The position numbers and the translations under genes were made by a program. Positions 8,683-17,692 of a DNA stretch of 64,000 nucleotides are shown here, piece by piece. The stretch is from Hyphomicrobium_A sp963728165 (GTDB taxonomy: Bacteria > Pseudomonadota > Alphaproteobacteria > Rhizobiales > Hyphomicrobiaceae): assembly GCA_963728165.1 (NCBI GenBank), contig CAVSIY010000005.1:77849-141848 (forward strand), read 5' to 3'. Under the pieces are notes generated by a model. It ran no database searches, was not told where the DNA came from, and saw only the letters and a program-made list of their open reading frames with translations. The first letter of the stretch is position 1. Every line of letters begins with the position of its first letter.

Positions 8683-9579
8683 CTACAGGCCCGCTTTGTA
8701 TTGCTTTGGCGTGACGCCTGCGAACTGACGGAAGACCTTCACAAAGTGACTTTGGCTCGCGAACCCGAAAGCCATGGCGACCTGGCTGGCAGACAGCTTC
8801 GTCGTCGTCAGCATGTCCTTCGCCATCTCGATCCGTTCCCGCATGATGAATCGATAAGGTGTTATGCCGAACGAGGCCTTGAAGACGCGAGCGAAATGCG
8901 ACGGGCTCATCTCCAACAGATTGGCGAGCTCCGTCACAGTGATGTCGTTGCCCAGGTTCGCTCGGATGTGGTCGACGATGCACCGCAATTGAGGCGGAGC
9001 AAGGCTTGATGCGCAATCGTTCGCCGGTCGCGGCGTGGCATAGGCCGCCGCAAGATAGGCGAGCAACGCCAGAGAGATCAATTCGCCAAAGAGCCTGCCC
9101 GAGGGGCAGCCTGCCTGAATCTCCGCCTGCATTGCCAGCAACAGAGTTGAGACCCGGGCGTCCTTCGTGGTGAGCGCGGAGACCAAGGAGTTTTCGGTTG
9201 CCGCAAGCGGGTCTGGCGCCATGGATTGCAGTTTGGCGTGATCGAGCTGCACAACGATCCTCGACCAGGCGTTGCTCGTCCACAGTGCCTGCATCTCCGT
9301 TTCACCTCGTGCGATGAACAGCGATCCGGGGCTGATACGATAGTCGTTCCAAACGCCGCGATGCTTGGAGTGCGCAACGCCTTGCTTGCCGATGCAGAGG
9401 AGGAGTGTCGTCTTGGGAAAGTACGCGCGCGTAACCGGTTCAACCTGGGTGTTCGACACTTCTAACGGATAGCCGGCCCAAGGGCGGTCGGTGCTGCTCA
9501 ATGTTGCGTCGCGGAATATCGCAACGCGCCGACCCCGCGAAATCATCTGGATGCGGGACGTGCTCACGACACCACCCAT
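8683..9579 (-). CDS. AraC-family transcriptional regulator D (tandem paralogue 3)
   Basis: About 298-aa paralogue of B and C. Two starts are possible: ATG at 9579 (taken here; A-rich leader like that of regulator A) or GTG at 9567, which aligns with the starts of B and C at STSRIQ. The sensor half has the variant DRPWAGYPLEV, and the C-terminal double HTH includes SPSHFARVFKASFGITPYRF. It is the first complete gene of the tandem cluster in the direction of transcription, immediately preceded by the truncated fourth copy. Confidence 0.9.
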   Translation of the reverse strand: MGGVVSTSRIQMISRGRRVAIFRDATLSSTDRPWAGYPLEVSNTQVEPVTRAYFPKTTLLLCIGKQGVAHSKHRGVWNDYRISPGSLFIARGETEMQALWTSNAWSRIVVQLDHAKLQSMAPDPLAATENSLVSALTTKDARVSTLLLAMQAEIQAGCPSGRLFGELISLALLAYLAAAYATPRPANDCASSLAPPQLRCIVDHIRANLGNDITVTELANLLEMSPSHFARVFKASFGITPYRFIMRERIEMAKDMLTTTKLSASQVAMAFGFASQSHFVKVFRQFAGVTPKQYKAGL

Positions 9580-9733
9580 TTTTCTTTTTTCGCCGCGGGA
9601 AATCTTGGCACGCGACAGGCCGTACATCAATTGGTGAGCGGAGGGTCATCATGCGTATGATGGCGCGTCGTCAAAGGGTTAACGCGCGCTGGCAGCACAC
9701 CACAGCACGAGGCGCGAGAGCGAAAGAGGCGCG

Positions 9734-9830
9734 TCAAAAGCCAGCCTTGTACTTGCTTTGGCGTGACGCCGGCGAACTGGCGGAAGACCTTCACGAAGTG
9801 GCTCTCCGTAGAGCCGGCCGGAGGGGCATT
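9734..9830 (-). pseudogene. relic of a fourth AraC paralogue with internal deletion
   Basis: Only about 97 bases remain. The segment 9734-9805 matches the last ~24 codons of regulators B-D (same FRQFAGVTPKQYKA-coding DNA, with one extra T near 9753 and stop TGA at 9736-9734). At 9805/9806 it jumps to CCGTAGAGCCGGCCGGAGGGGCAT, which matches the middle of regulator C at about 8188-8211. Roughly 380 bases between these points are gone, and the 5' half of the gene is absent too. It cannot encode a functional protein. Confidence 0.8.
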
Positions 9831-9836
9831 GCGGCT

Positions 9837-10472
9837 CTATATCCTATCGACGCGCATGATGTCGTCGACGGCATGCCTGGCGGAGAGCACATCCTTCAAG
9901 CTTGAGACCTCGACCTCGCCGAGGTCGTGCTTGAGATGAGCAATAAGGGCGCCGATGCTCATGAAACATTGCGCAGACTCACGCACCGCCCGCGACCTCC
10001 CATGGAGCTCGCGGTGCCATTTGAGAAGGTCGTCGCGCTGCGCCTCCGACAACAGATCGTAATAGAGCGTGCGGTACCTGTGTGTCTGCATGAAGAAATG
10101 GTCGATCGCGTCGGAAACCTCCTGCCCACTGACCAGACTGAGCCGCATCGCCCATAGTCGCAGGGTTTCCTCCTCTCCCTCCTTGATTCTGCCATCGGCG
10201 GCGATCTCGCACAGCCCCGAGCAGAAGCCCTCGTACATTTTGAGCTTCTCCTGAAAGACGGCGACGCTCTTCTCGCGACCGATCTCGCTTGACGTCTGGT
10301 AGCGCAGCAGCACGGCGGTAATTGCAATGGTCATCACCGACCCAAGCAGAGCCGCCAGGATTTCGTTGGCGAAGGGTGGAAAGTCTTGAATGCTGAATAT
10401 CTTGAAGAAAGCGAAAAGAGCGACAGGGATCGCAAGCACAAGGACGATGAGCGGCGCTATTCGGCTTTTCAA
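9837..10472 (-). CDS. membrane-anchored protein of unknown function
   Basis: 211 aa; start ATG at 10472. Two closely spaced hydrophobic helices at about residues 5-23 and 36-58 are followed by a soluble, mostly helical cytoplasmic part of about 150 residues rich in charged residues (EKSVAVFQEKLKMYEGF, DHFFMQTHRYRTLYYDLLSE). No catalytic motif was recognised. The gene abuts the AraC relic and is divergent from another two-part membrane protein at 10736, with which it could work. Confidence 0.75.
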   Translation of the reverse strand: MKSRIAPLIVLVLAIPVALFAFFKIFSIQDFPPFANEILAALLGSVMTIAITAVLLRYQTSSEIGREKSVAVFQEKLKMYEGFCSGLCEIAADGRIKEGEEETLRLWAMRLSLVSGQEVSDAIDHFFMQTHRYRTLYYDLLSEAQRDDLLKWHRELHGRSRAVRESAQCFMSIGALIAHLKHDLGEVEVSSLKDVLSARHAVDDIMRVDRI

Positions 10473-10735
10473 CTTCTGACCCCCAAGATGCGTTCCAGAC
10501 GCGGGGCGCCGGCGGATGCAGCGGAGCCTATTTCAGTCAACAGACGGTACCGCGCGCTTCTATTCACGCAAGCCCCAACCCAGCCCGGTGACGGGGTGGA
10601 CGGGGGGCGGCAGTCGAAGGCGGACCAAGTGAGGCGAGCCGGCAACAACGTCCTGGGGGCCCCTATGCCTTGCGGCCGCCGTAATGGGGCGGCGTGGATA
10701 GCGGCCATCGAGTACAGCGTAACGAGGGAAACCAC

Positions 10736-11419
10736 ATGACAATCAGCGGGGGGCCGCAGCGGTCCGGCGACGATGCCACGCTCGCGAGCCTAAGCGCCGC
10801 CATCGGCTACGGCGGCCTGCAGGCAACGGTCATTTCGGCGGTGGCGCTCGTGCTCTCCGGCTTCTCACTCTACGAATCGAGCTTCAAGACGGCGGAGCTG
10901 GAGGTCTTCGTGCCGCCCGTCATCCACTATGCGCGCGACCACGGCGGCGACGTGGAATTGTTCTCAATCCCCATCACCATCACCAACGGGGGCGCGCGCA
11001 CCGGCACCGTCTTGTCGATGCGGCTCGACGTGGAGGACCTCAAATCCCACAAGACCAAGCGCTACTACAGCGCGCTTCTGGGCGAGCACCAGGTCGATCC
11101 CGACGCCACCAACCGCTCGTTTGCGCCGCTCTCGATTGCCGGCCGCGAGACCTTCACCGACACGGTGCGCTTCTATCCTGAGGGCAACCCGCTCCCCAAG
11201 CTCGCCGAGGATGCCGGCGACTTCCGCTTCACGATCAACCTCGTCACGGCTGTGCCGTCGCATCCCGATCTCATCGACCGCTATTTGCGCCAGCCGCCGG
11301 GGCCCATCGTGTTCGAGCGCACGTTGCCATGGGTGTCGGACGAGCAGCTGGGCTCGCGCCGCATCACCATCGCCATGCATGATAAGGGCCCCGAGCCGCC
11401 GCCGGCGCCGGAAAAATGA
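10736..11419 (+). CDS. single-pass membrane protein of unknown function
   Basis: 227 aa from ATG 10736 (GAGGGA upstream). One hydrophobic segment lies at about residues 22-43 (GLQATVISAVALVLSGFSLY). The remainder is a beta-rich domain (ELEVFVPPVIHYARD, FSIPITITNGGARTGTVLSM) resembling immunoglobulin-like periplasmic domains, ending with a proline-rich tail PEPPPAPEK. No known family was recognised. Confidence 0.75.
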   Translation: MTISGGPQRSGDDATLASLSAAIGYGGLQATVISAVALVLSGFSLYESSFKTAELEVFVPPVIHYARDHGGDVELFSIPITITNGGARTGTVLSMRLDVEDLKSHKTKRYYSALLGEHQVDPDATNRSFAPLSIAGRETFTDTVRFYPEGNPLPKLAEDAGDFRFTINLVTAVPSHPDLIDRYLRQPPGPIVFERTLPWVSDEQLGSRRITIAMHDKGPEPPPAPEK

Positions 11420-11568
11420 GGCGCAAGCCGCTCCGGTTTGAGGCGCCGCACGCGCCTCACGGCGGCGCGAGAAACATGAATGGCGCATGAAGGGCGGCTT
11501 CAGCGATTGTTCAATCCCCGCGCGTAAACTCTTCCCGTTCAATCCAAATGACGCGGATGGAGCGTGTC

Positions 11569-11655
11569 ATGGCAGAGTTCGTGCGCAGCGGTCTGATCGT
11601 CCTCATGGGCATGACGGTGATGTTTGCCGGCATTCTGGTTGTCTTCTACGGCTAA
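11569..11655 (+). CDS. 28-residue membrane microprotein
   Basis: A very short reading frame, ATG at 11569 with GGAG 7 bases upstream and TAA at 11653-11655. The product, starting MAEFVRSGLIVLMGMTVMF, is essentially one transmembrane helix. It resembles the N-terminal membrane segment of sodium-pump decarboxylase gamma subunits (OadG-like), but no alpha or beta subunit lies nearby. The clean ribosome site and single-helix composition support it being real; function unknown. Confidence 0.5.
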   Translation: MAEFVRSGLIVLMGMTVMFAGILVVFYG

Positions 11656-11716
11656 AGTCCGCGGCCTTGCCCGAGCGCCCGCTTCGCTCTAGCTAGGGGG
11701 ACCCTAAGAGGTCCCC

Positions 11717-13174
11717 TTGCCCATTTCCGATATCGACGACACCGCGCGCCAAGCCCTGCATCGTGCCGGACTGTTCCTCACCGACATGATGACGCCGACC
11801 TTGCGCCTGGGCGTCACCGGGCTGTCGCGCGCCGGCAAGACCGTTTTCATCACCGCGCTCATCCGCAACCTCGTCTCCGGCGGGCGGCTGCCGTTCTTCT
11901 TTCCCGAGGCCGAGGGGCGCATCGAGCGCGCCTACCTGGAGCCCCAGCCCGACGACGCCGTCCCGCGCTTCGACTACGAGGCGCACCTCGCCACCCTAGG
12001 GGGCGCTCCGCCCGATTGGCCCGAGAGCACCCGCCGCCTGAGCCAGCTGCGCATCACCATCGAGTATCGCTCCGGGCATACGCTCAGGCGGGCGCTCGGG
12101 ATTTCGCGGCTCAACCTCGACGTGGTCGACTATCCAGGCGAGTGGCTGATCGACCTGCCGCTCCTCGACAAGTCCTATGAGACCTGGTCGATGGAGGCCG
12201 TGGCCCAGGCCCGCGACGCGCGCCGGGAGCCGCACGCCAAGGCGTGGCTCGCCTTCGTCGACGGCCTGGATCCGCTGGCGCGCAAGGACGAGCAGGTGGC
12301 GCTCGAGGGGGCACGCCTTTACGCCGACTACCTGAAGGCCGCCCGCGCCGCCGACCACGTCTTGCACACGACGGGCCCGGGCCGCTTCCTGATGCCGGGC
12401 GATCTTGCCGGCTCGCCGCTCCTCACCTTCTGCCCGCTGCCCCTGGAGACGCGCCGCTCCGCGCCCCGCGCCTCGCTCGCCGCCATGATGGCGCGGCGCT
12501 TCGAGAGCTATAAGGCGCACGTGGTAAAGCCCTTCTTCCGCGACCATTTCAGCCGGCTCGACCGCCAGATCGTGCTGGTCGACGTGCTCGGCCCCCTGAA
12601 CCAAGGGGGCGAGGCGCTCGTCGACTTGCAGCACGCACTCGACGCGGTCCTCGCCGTCTTCCGCACCGGCGCGAGCTCCTGGCTCGCAGCCCTCATGGGC
12701 CGGCGCATCGACAAGCTCCTGTTCGCGGCCACCAAGGCCGACCACATCCACTCCTCGAGCCATGACCGGCTGGAGGCGATCCTGCACCTCATTACCGTGC
12801 GCGCCATGGGGCGGGCGAGCGCAACCGGTGCCGAGGTCGGCGTACAGGCGCTCGCCGCCCTGAGGGCGACGCGCGAGGCGGAGGCCAAGGTCGGCGAGGA
12901 GCTGCTCGCCTGCATCGTCGGCGTGCCGATGCCGGGCGAGCGCATCGGTGAGCGGACTTTCAACGGCCGCGAGGAGGCCGCCGTCTTCCCCGGCGATCTG
13001 CCGGAGGACCCGCACGAGGCGCTACGCCCCGGTGCGGCGCCGGCCGGGCTTCACTTCGTGCGTTTTCGTCCCCCGCGCCTGCTGCCGCCGGGGCCGGACG
13101 GCGAGGCGCCCGCCCTTCCCCACATTCGCCTCGATCGCGCCCTCGACTTCCTGCTGGGGGATTGGCTCGCATGA
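11717..13174 (+). CDS. ycjX: YcjX-family GTP-binding protein
   Basis: 485-aa member of the YcjX family of P-loop GTPases, stress-associated proteins of unknown exact role. The start is TTG at 11717 with AGAGG just upstream; the next ATG is about 22 codons further in, just before the P-loop. The Walker A motif GLSRAGKT sits near residues 35-42, followed by family-typical stretches (VVDYPGEWLIDLPLL and LVDVLGPLNQGGEAL). It overlaps the next gene by the ATGA pattern at 13171-13174, so ycjX and ycjF are translationally coupled as in many proteobacteria. Confidence 0.93.
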   Translation: MPISDIDDTARQALHRAGLFLTDMMTPTLRLGVTGLSRAGKTVFITALIRNLVSGGRLPFFFPEAEGRIERAYLEPQPDDAVPRFDYEAHLATLGGAPPDWPESTRRLSQLRITIEYRSGHTLRRALGISRLNLDVVDYPGEWLIDLPLLDKSYETWSMEAVAQARDARREPHAKAWLAFVDGLDPLARKDEQVALEGARLYADYLKAARAADHVLHTTGPGRFLMPGDLAGSPLLTFCPLPLETRRSAPRASLAAMMARRFESYKAHVVKPFFRDHFSRLDRQIVLVDVLGPLNQGGEALVDLQHALDAVLAVFRTGASSWLAALMGRRIDKLLFAATKADHIHSSSHDRLEAILHLITVRAMGRASATGAEVGVQALAALRATREAEAKVGEELLACIVGVPMPGERIGERTFNGREEAAVFPGDLPEDPHEALRPGAAPAGLHFVRFRPPRLLPPGPDGEAPALPHIRLDRALDFLLGDWLA

Positions 13175-14214
13175 CATCCGACCTCGACACCCGGCGCCCG
13201 CGCGCCTTCGCGCCCGACGATCCCGCACTCGACGCGGCGGCCGAGGCCGCTGCAGCCGCGCCGACGGGCTCTGAGGCGCCGCTTGCCGCGCGCCGGGCGC
13301 GCCAGACGACCGCCCGCACCAGCGTGCGCCCCACGTTCGCCGATCTGTCGCGCGGCATTCGCTGGGGCGCGCTGCTCGTATCGAGCCTCGCGGGCCTCTT
13401 CGCCATGGCCACCGTCGTCTGGTTCACGCGTTACGTGGAGGTCGCGCTGGCGCGGCAGGACTGGGTCGGCTGGCTCGCCTTCGCACTCCTGTGCCTCGTC
13501 GGCCTGTCGGTGCTCGTGCTGGTGCTGCGCGAGATCATTGGACTGTTGCGCCTAGCGCGGCTCGGGCGGCTGCGCTCGGAGGTGCGCGAAGCGCTGAACG
13601 AGGGCGACCTTGCGCATGAGCGCCGCGCCGTGCGCCACCTCAAGACCATTCTCTCCGGCCGCGCCGATCTCGCCTGGCCGCTCGCGCGCTTTGCCGAGCA
13701 CGAGACCGCGGTGCTGAACCCGGGCGAGCTGTTGTCGCTCGCCGACCGCGAGCTGATGATGCCGCTCGACCAGGAGGCGCGCCGCATTGTGCTCGCCGCC
13801 GCCAAGCGCATCGGCATGGTGACCGCGATCAGCCCGATGGCCTGGATCGCCGTGCTCTACGTGCTGGTTGAGAACCTGCGCATGCTGCGCGCGATCGCCG
13901 GGCTCTACGGCGGTCGTCCGGGGCCGCTCGGTGGCTTGCGGCTGGCGCGCATGGTCGTCGGCCACATCATCGCCACGGGGGGCGTCGCGCTCACCGACGA
14001 TTTGTTGGGGCAGTTCCTCGGGCAGGACCTGTTGCGGCGCTTGTCGCGCCGGCTCGGCGAAGGCGCCTTCAACGGGGCGCTCACCTCGCGCGTCGGCGCC
14101 ACGGCGGTCGGGGTCTGCCGCCCCCTGCCCTTCATCTCGGCGCCGCCGATCCGGGCGCGCGACATGCTGGCGGAAGCCTTCCGCCGTGCGAGCACCACGC
14201 CGACCAGCGATTAG
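13171..14214 (+). CDS. ycjF: YcjF-family membrane protein (TIGR01620/DUF697)
   Basis: 347-aa partner of YcjX. The ATG at 13171 overlaps the ycjX stop codon. A proline/alanine-rich cytoplasmic N-terminus (about 70 residues) is followed by two membrane helices (about 70-90 and 98-122), a soluble helical part and a C-terminal hydrophobic region with GMVTAISPMAWIAVLYVLVE typical of the family. The stop codon overlaps the stop of the convergent opgH gene by three bases. Function unknown beyond its conserved pairing with YcjX. Confidence 0.9.
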   Translation: MTSDLDTRRPRAFAPDDPALDAAAEAAAAAPTGSEAPLAARRARQTTARTSVRPTFADLSRGIRWGALLVSSLAGLFAMATVVWFTRYVEVALARQDWVGWLAFALLCLVGLSVLVLVLREIIGLLRLARLGRLRSEVREALNEGDLAHERRAVRHLKTILSGRADLAWPLARFAEHETAVLNPGELLSLADRELMMPLDQEARRIVLAAAKRIGMVTAISPMAWIAVLYVLVENLRMLRAIAGLYGGRPGPLGGLRLARMVVGHIIATGGVALTDDLLGQFLGQDLLRRLSRRLGEGAFNGALTSRVGATAVGVCRPLPFISAPPIRARDMLAEAFRRASTTPTSD

Positions 14215-16148
14215 GCCGCGCGCGGTGCTGGCTCCATGACGTGCGTTGCGGGAGGCGCCGCCGCCCATTCGCTCCGCGCGCGCTCCGCACTCTCGACGAT
14301 CGCGGGCGGGCAGCGGCAATCGGGCGTCGACAGCAGCAACCGCAGCAGCGGGCCAGCCCGGCGCGCCGTCAGCCAGGACAGCGGCGCTGCGAGCACGAGG
14401 CCGACGATCACCGGCGCCATCCAGGCGACGATCTGCGGCGAGGCTTCCCAGCACGCGAACGCCAAGAGAGCGCCGATGATCATGTGCCGGTAGTGGAAGC
14501 GCACGGCATCGGCAAAGCGCATGCCGTGGCGGTTGCGCGCCTGCGGCCGCCAGCCCGAGTCGCGGCCCACGAGCACCTGAAACACCGCGACCGTCTGCGT
14601 CACCATCAGGATCGGCGACAAGAGGATGGAGAAGATCGTCTCGGTTCCGACGCCGAGCACGGCACGCAGGGTCCCGAGCGGCTCGCGCGCACGCTGCGCG
14701 CGCTTGATCTCCAAAAGCAGCCCCAGCGCCTTCGGCAGCAGCACGATGGTCATGGTCGCAAGCAGGAGCCGCAAGGCGGCACCCGGATCGATGACGGGCC
14801 ACACCGGGAACAGCGTCTTCTTGTCGATGAAGTAGCTGGGGATGATCTGCTGTCCCTGCAGCGCCAGCACCACGCCGACGATAAGCGAGGCCGCCCAAAC
14901 GAGCGAGATCAGATAGGAGGTGGCGCCCATCAAGAGATGGATGCGGCCCATGAGCGTCAGCCCCGATGCCGGCACGATGGAGAGGTGCTGCAGGTTGCCC
15001 TGCGCCCAGCGCCGGTCGCGGGCGATGACGTCGGGGAGCGTCGGCGGCTGACCCTCGTAGGATCCCTCGACGGTCGGCACGATGTGCACGCCCCAGTCCG
15101 CCCGCTGCAGCAGCACGGCCTCGACGAAGTCGTGGCTCTGGATGTCGCCGCCGAAGGGCGCTGGCCCCGGTAGCGTCGGCAGCCCGGCGGCCTCGGCGAA
15201 CGCTCTGGTACGGATGATGGCGTTGTGGCCCCAATAGTTGCCCTGGTCGCGGTGCCAGAAGGCGAGGCCGGCCGCGACGGGCGGCCCATAGACGTTGGAG
15301 GCGAACTGCTGCAGATGCTGCAGGAGCGTGACGGCGCCGGTCAGCCGCGGCACCGTCTGAATGAGGGCCGCCTTCTCGTCGCGCTGCATGGCAAGCGTCA
15401 GGCGCACGAGCGTCGTGCCGGACATGACGCTGTCCCCGTCGAGCACGACGAAGTGGTCGTAGGTGGCACCGAAGCGGCGCACCCAATCCTTGATATTGCC
15501 GGACTTGCGACCCTTGTTGTCGCGGCGCCGGCGATAGTAGACGGAGATGACTGGCCGCAAGCGGCGCGCGAGAGGGCCGAAGGCCGCCTCCTCCGCCGCA
15601 CCTTCGCGCTCCTCGCGCGTATCCGACAGGATGAAGACATCGAAGGCCGACGCGCGCCCCATCGACTGGAGCTCGAGCGCGATCGCCTGCACCGTGCCGG
15701 CGACGTGGGCCGGCACCTCGTGAAAGACGGGAAACAACAGCGCCGTACGCGCGGTGACGGCGCCGTCGGCCGGCGGCAGCTCGATGGTGTCGACCTTCTC
15801 GCCAGAGAAGAGCGGCAGGAAGCCCAAGGCGGCGCTGAGCGAGCCGAGCGCGATCCAGCCGAAGGCGATGGTGGAGAGCACCAGGAACAGGAGCTGGATC
15901 GGGGTCAGGCGCTCCAAGCCCAAAACGCCGTAGAGCTCGTAGCCGAAGGCCGCAGTCAAGATCAGCGAGCCGGCAAACAGCGCGGCGCGTGGCACCCAAT
16001 AGCCGCGGCGCGCGCGCCTGGCGCAGGCGCCCCGCTTGGCGAAATCCTGGTCCGGCATGTCGAGCGGAGCCTCGCGCGGCAACAGCTCGGGACTGCTCGC
16101 ATCCGCAATGCGGCCGATGCGCCGACCGGCAACGGTGAGCTCGCTCAT
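14211..16148 (-). CDS. opgH: glucan biosynthesis glucosyltransferase OpgH (MdoH)
   Basis: Inner-membrane family 2 glycosyltransferase that makes the beta-glucan backbone of osmoregulated periplasmic glucans from UDP-glucose. The ATG at 16148 overlaps the opgG stop codon (ATGA), and the protein has 645 aa. Two membrane helices (about 55-75 and 85-110) precede the catalytic domain with LDGDS (D238, D240), QSHDFVEA and the RRWAQGN motif typical of processive transferases. Several further helices follow. Coupled to opgG upstream, the usual order. Confidence 0.96.
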   Translation of the reverse strand: MSELTVAGRRIGRIADASSPELLPREAPLDMPDQDFAKRGACARRARRGYWVPRAALFAGSLILTAAFGYELYGVLGLERLTPIQLLFLVLSTIAFGWIALGSLSAALGFLPLFSGEKVDTIELPPADGAVTARTALLFPVFHEVPAHVAGTVQAIALELQSMGRASAFDVFILSDTREEREGAAEEAAFGPLARRLRPVISVYYRRRRDNKGRKSGNIKDWVRRFGATYDHFVVLDGDSVMSGTTLVRLTLAMQRDEKAALIQTVPRLTGAVTLLQHLQQFASNVYGPPVAAGLAFWHRDQGNYWGHNAIIRTRAFAEAAGLPTLPGPAPFGGDIQSHDFVEAVLLQRADWGVHIVPTVEGSYEGQPPTLPDVIARDRRWAQGNLQHLSIVPASGLTLMGRIHLLMGATSYLISLVWAASLIVGVVLALQGQQIIPSYFIDKKTLFPVWPVIDPGAALRLLLATMTIVLLPKALGLLLEIKRAQRAREPLGTLRAVLGVGTETIFSILLSPILMVTQTVAVFQVLVGRDSGWRPQARNRHGMRFADAVRFHYRHMIIGALLAFACWEASPQIVAWMAPVIVGLVLAAPLSWLTARRAGPLLRLLLSTPDCRCPPAIVESAERARSEWAAAPPATHVMEPAPRAA

Positions 16149-17692
16149 GCTTTGGTCCATCGATAGAGCCACGTCTCGGAGATCTGCTGATCTGCGAGCC
16201 TCAGAGCCAAACGAAGTTCACAGAGATCGGTTCCCGCCGGGTCGAGCTCGAAGCTGACACGCACGCCGTCGATCTCCGGGTTCGAATGCACGGAAACGTT
16301 GGCAACCGTGCCAGGATTGGCGGTTACGGCGGCTACGGGAAGCTTGCCGCCGGCGACCGCCGGGCCGGTGAAATCGACGACGAAGAGCGTCGTGCCGGGG
16401 TTCTTTCCTTTGCCGACACGGGTCGCCGCGGCGCGCGCGCCGGCCCAGGCGAGCGGGATGTCGTCGGTCCAGTGCATGCGGTAGGCGAAGGCGAACACGC
16501 TGCCGGGCTCGGGCGGGTTGGCGGGCTTCCAGTAGGCGACGATGTTGTCGTGGATCTCCTCGTTGGTGGGGATCTCGATGAGCTCGATGTAGCCTTGGCC
16601 CCAGGCGCCCTTGGGCTCGATCCACACTGAGGGGCGGCGCTCGTAGCGCGCCTCCAAATCCTCGTAGTCACGGAACGAACGCGCGCGCTGGCACAGGCCG
16701 AAACCTTTCGGACTGCGGTCCATGAACGCGCTCGTCTGCAGCGTGCGCGGATTGGTGAGCGGACGCCAGAGGCACTCGCCGTTGCCGTTGTAGATTGCAA
16801 GCCCGTCGCTGTCGTGGATCGCCGGACGGAAATCGTTGTCGACGCGGTGATGCCCGGGACCGGTGAGATACATGCTGGTGAGCGCCCCGAGCCCAACGTG
16901 CGTCAGCTGCCGGCGCGGATAGAGCTTCGCCTCGACGTCGATCACCGTCGTCTCGCCCGGCTCGATGTCGAACCTGAAGGCGCCCGTGGTCGACACGCTG
17001 TCGAGCAGCGCGTGCACCGTGATGGCGCGCGCGCCCGGCTGAGGCTTCTCGATCCAGAAGGCGCGGAAGATGGGAAACTCCTCGCCGCCCGGGCGCGCGG
17101 TGTTGATCGCGAGACCGCGCGCCGACAATCCGTAGACCTGCCCGCGGCCGACCGCGCGAAAGTAGCTCGCGCCCTGAAAGACCACGTACTCGTCGAAATA
17201 GTCCGACCGGTTGATGGGCCCGTGCACGCGGAAGCCGGAGAAGCCGTAGGGCGCACCCTCGTCCACCTCGCCCAGCAGCGGGCCGAACGAGAACAGGCTC
17301 TTGTCGGGCTTGACGCGGTGTGCGCTCGCATCCTCAACGAGCCAGATCTCCAAGGGCACGTCGAATAGCCAGCCCATCGGCAAGAGCTGCAGCTCGAAGT
17401 CGATGCGCTCGCCGCGCCAGATCGCCTGCTCGGTGCGGAAGCGGATGTCGCGAAACTGATCGTAGCTGATGTGCTGGAACGACGGCGGCAGCGCGACCGA
17501 CGGCTTGACATAAGGCTGCGCCGCCAGCTGCTCGGCGAGGTCTTGCACGTGCGTAGGGGTGAAGGTCGCACTCATATCGTAGGCCGGTGCGGCGCGTGCG
17601 CGCGAAAGACCTGCACTGCCGGCGCCCATCGCCACCAGCGCCGCACTGCCCCCCGTGAGGACGGCTCGGCGATCTATCCGCGCATCTGCCAT
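16145..17692 (-). CDS. opgG: glucan biosynthesis protein OpgG (MdoG), Tat-exported
   Basis: Periplasmic protein needed for osmoregulated periplasmic glucan synthesis, probably branching or release of the chain made by OpgH. Start ATG at 17692 gives 515 aa and places a twin-arginine signal DRRAVLTGG at residues 7-15, with cleavage after about residue 34. The mature protein shows OpgG hallmarks: LPPSFQHISYDQFRDIRFR, FDVPLEIWLV and DSDGLAIYNGNGECLWRPL. A Tat signal is common to alphaproteobacterial OpgG/OpgD proteins. First gene of the opgG-opgH unit. Confidence 0.95.
   Translation of the reverse strand: MADARIDRRAVLTGGSAALVAMGAGSAGLSRARAAPAYDMSATFTPTHVQDLAEQLAAQPYVKPSVALPPSFQHISYDQFRDIRFRTEQAIWRGERIDFELQLLPMGWLFDVPLEIWLVEDASAHRVKPDKSLFSFGPLLGEVDEGAPYGFSGFRVHGPINRSDYFDEYVVFQGASYFRAVGRGQVYGLSARGLAINTARPGGEEFPIFRAFWIEKPQPGARAITVHALLDSVSTTGAFRFDIEPGETTVIDVEAKLYPRRQLTHVGLGALTSMYLTGPGHHRVDNDFRPAIHDSDGLAIYNGNGECLWRPLTNPRTLQTSAFMDRSPKGFGLCQRARSFRDYEDLEARYERRPSVWIEPKGAWGQGYIELIEIPTNEEIHDNIVAYWKPANPPEPGSVFAFAYRMHWTDDIPLAWAGARAAATRVGKGKNPGTTLFVVDFTGPAVAGGKLPVAAVTANPGTVANVSVHSNPEIDGVRVSFELDPAGTDLCELRLALRLADQQISETWLYRWTKA

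Noticed and set aside
13552..15999. An 815-codon minus-strand frame spanning ycjF and opgH
   Set aside because: It overlaps two confidently identified genes in other frames and has Arg/Ala-rich random composition.
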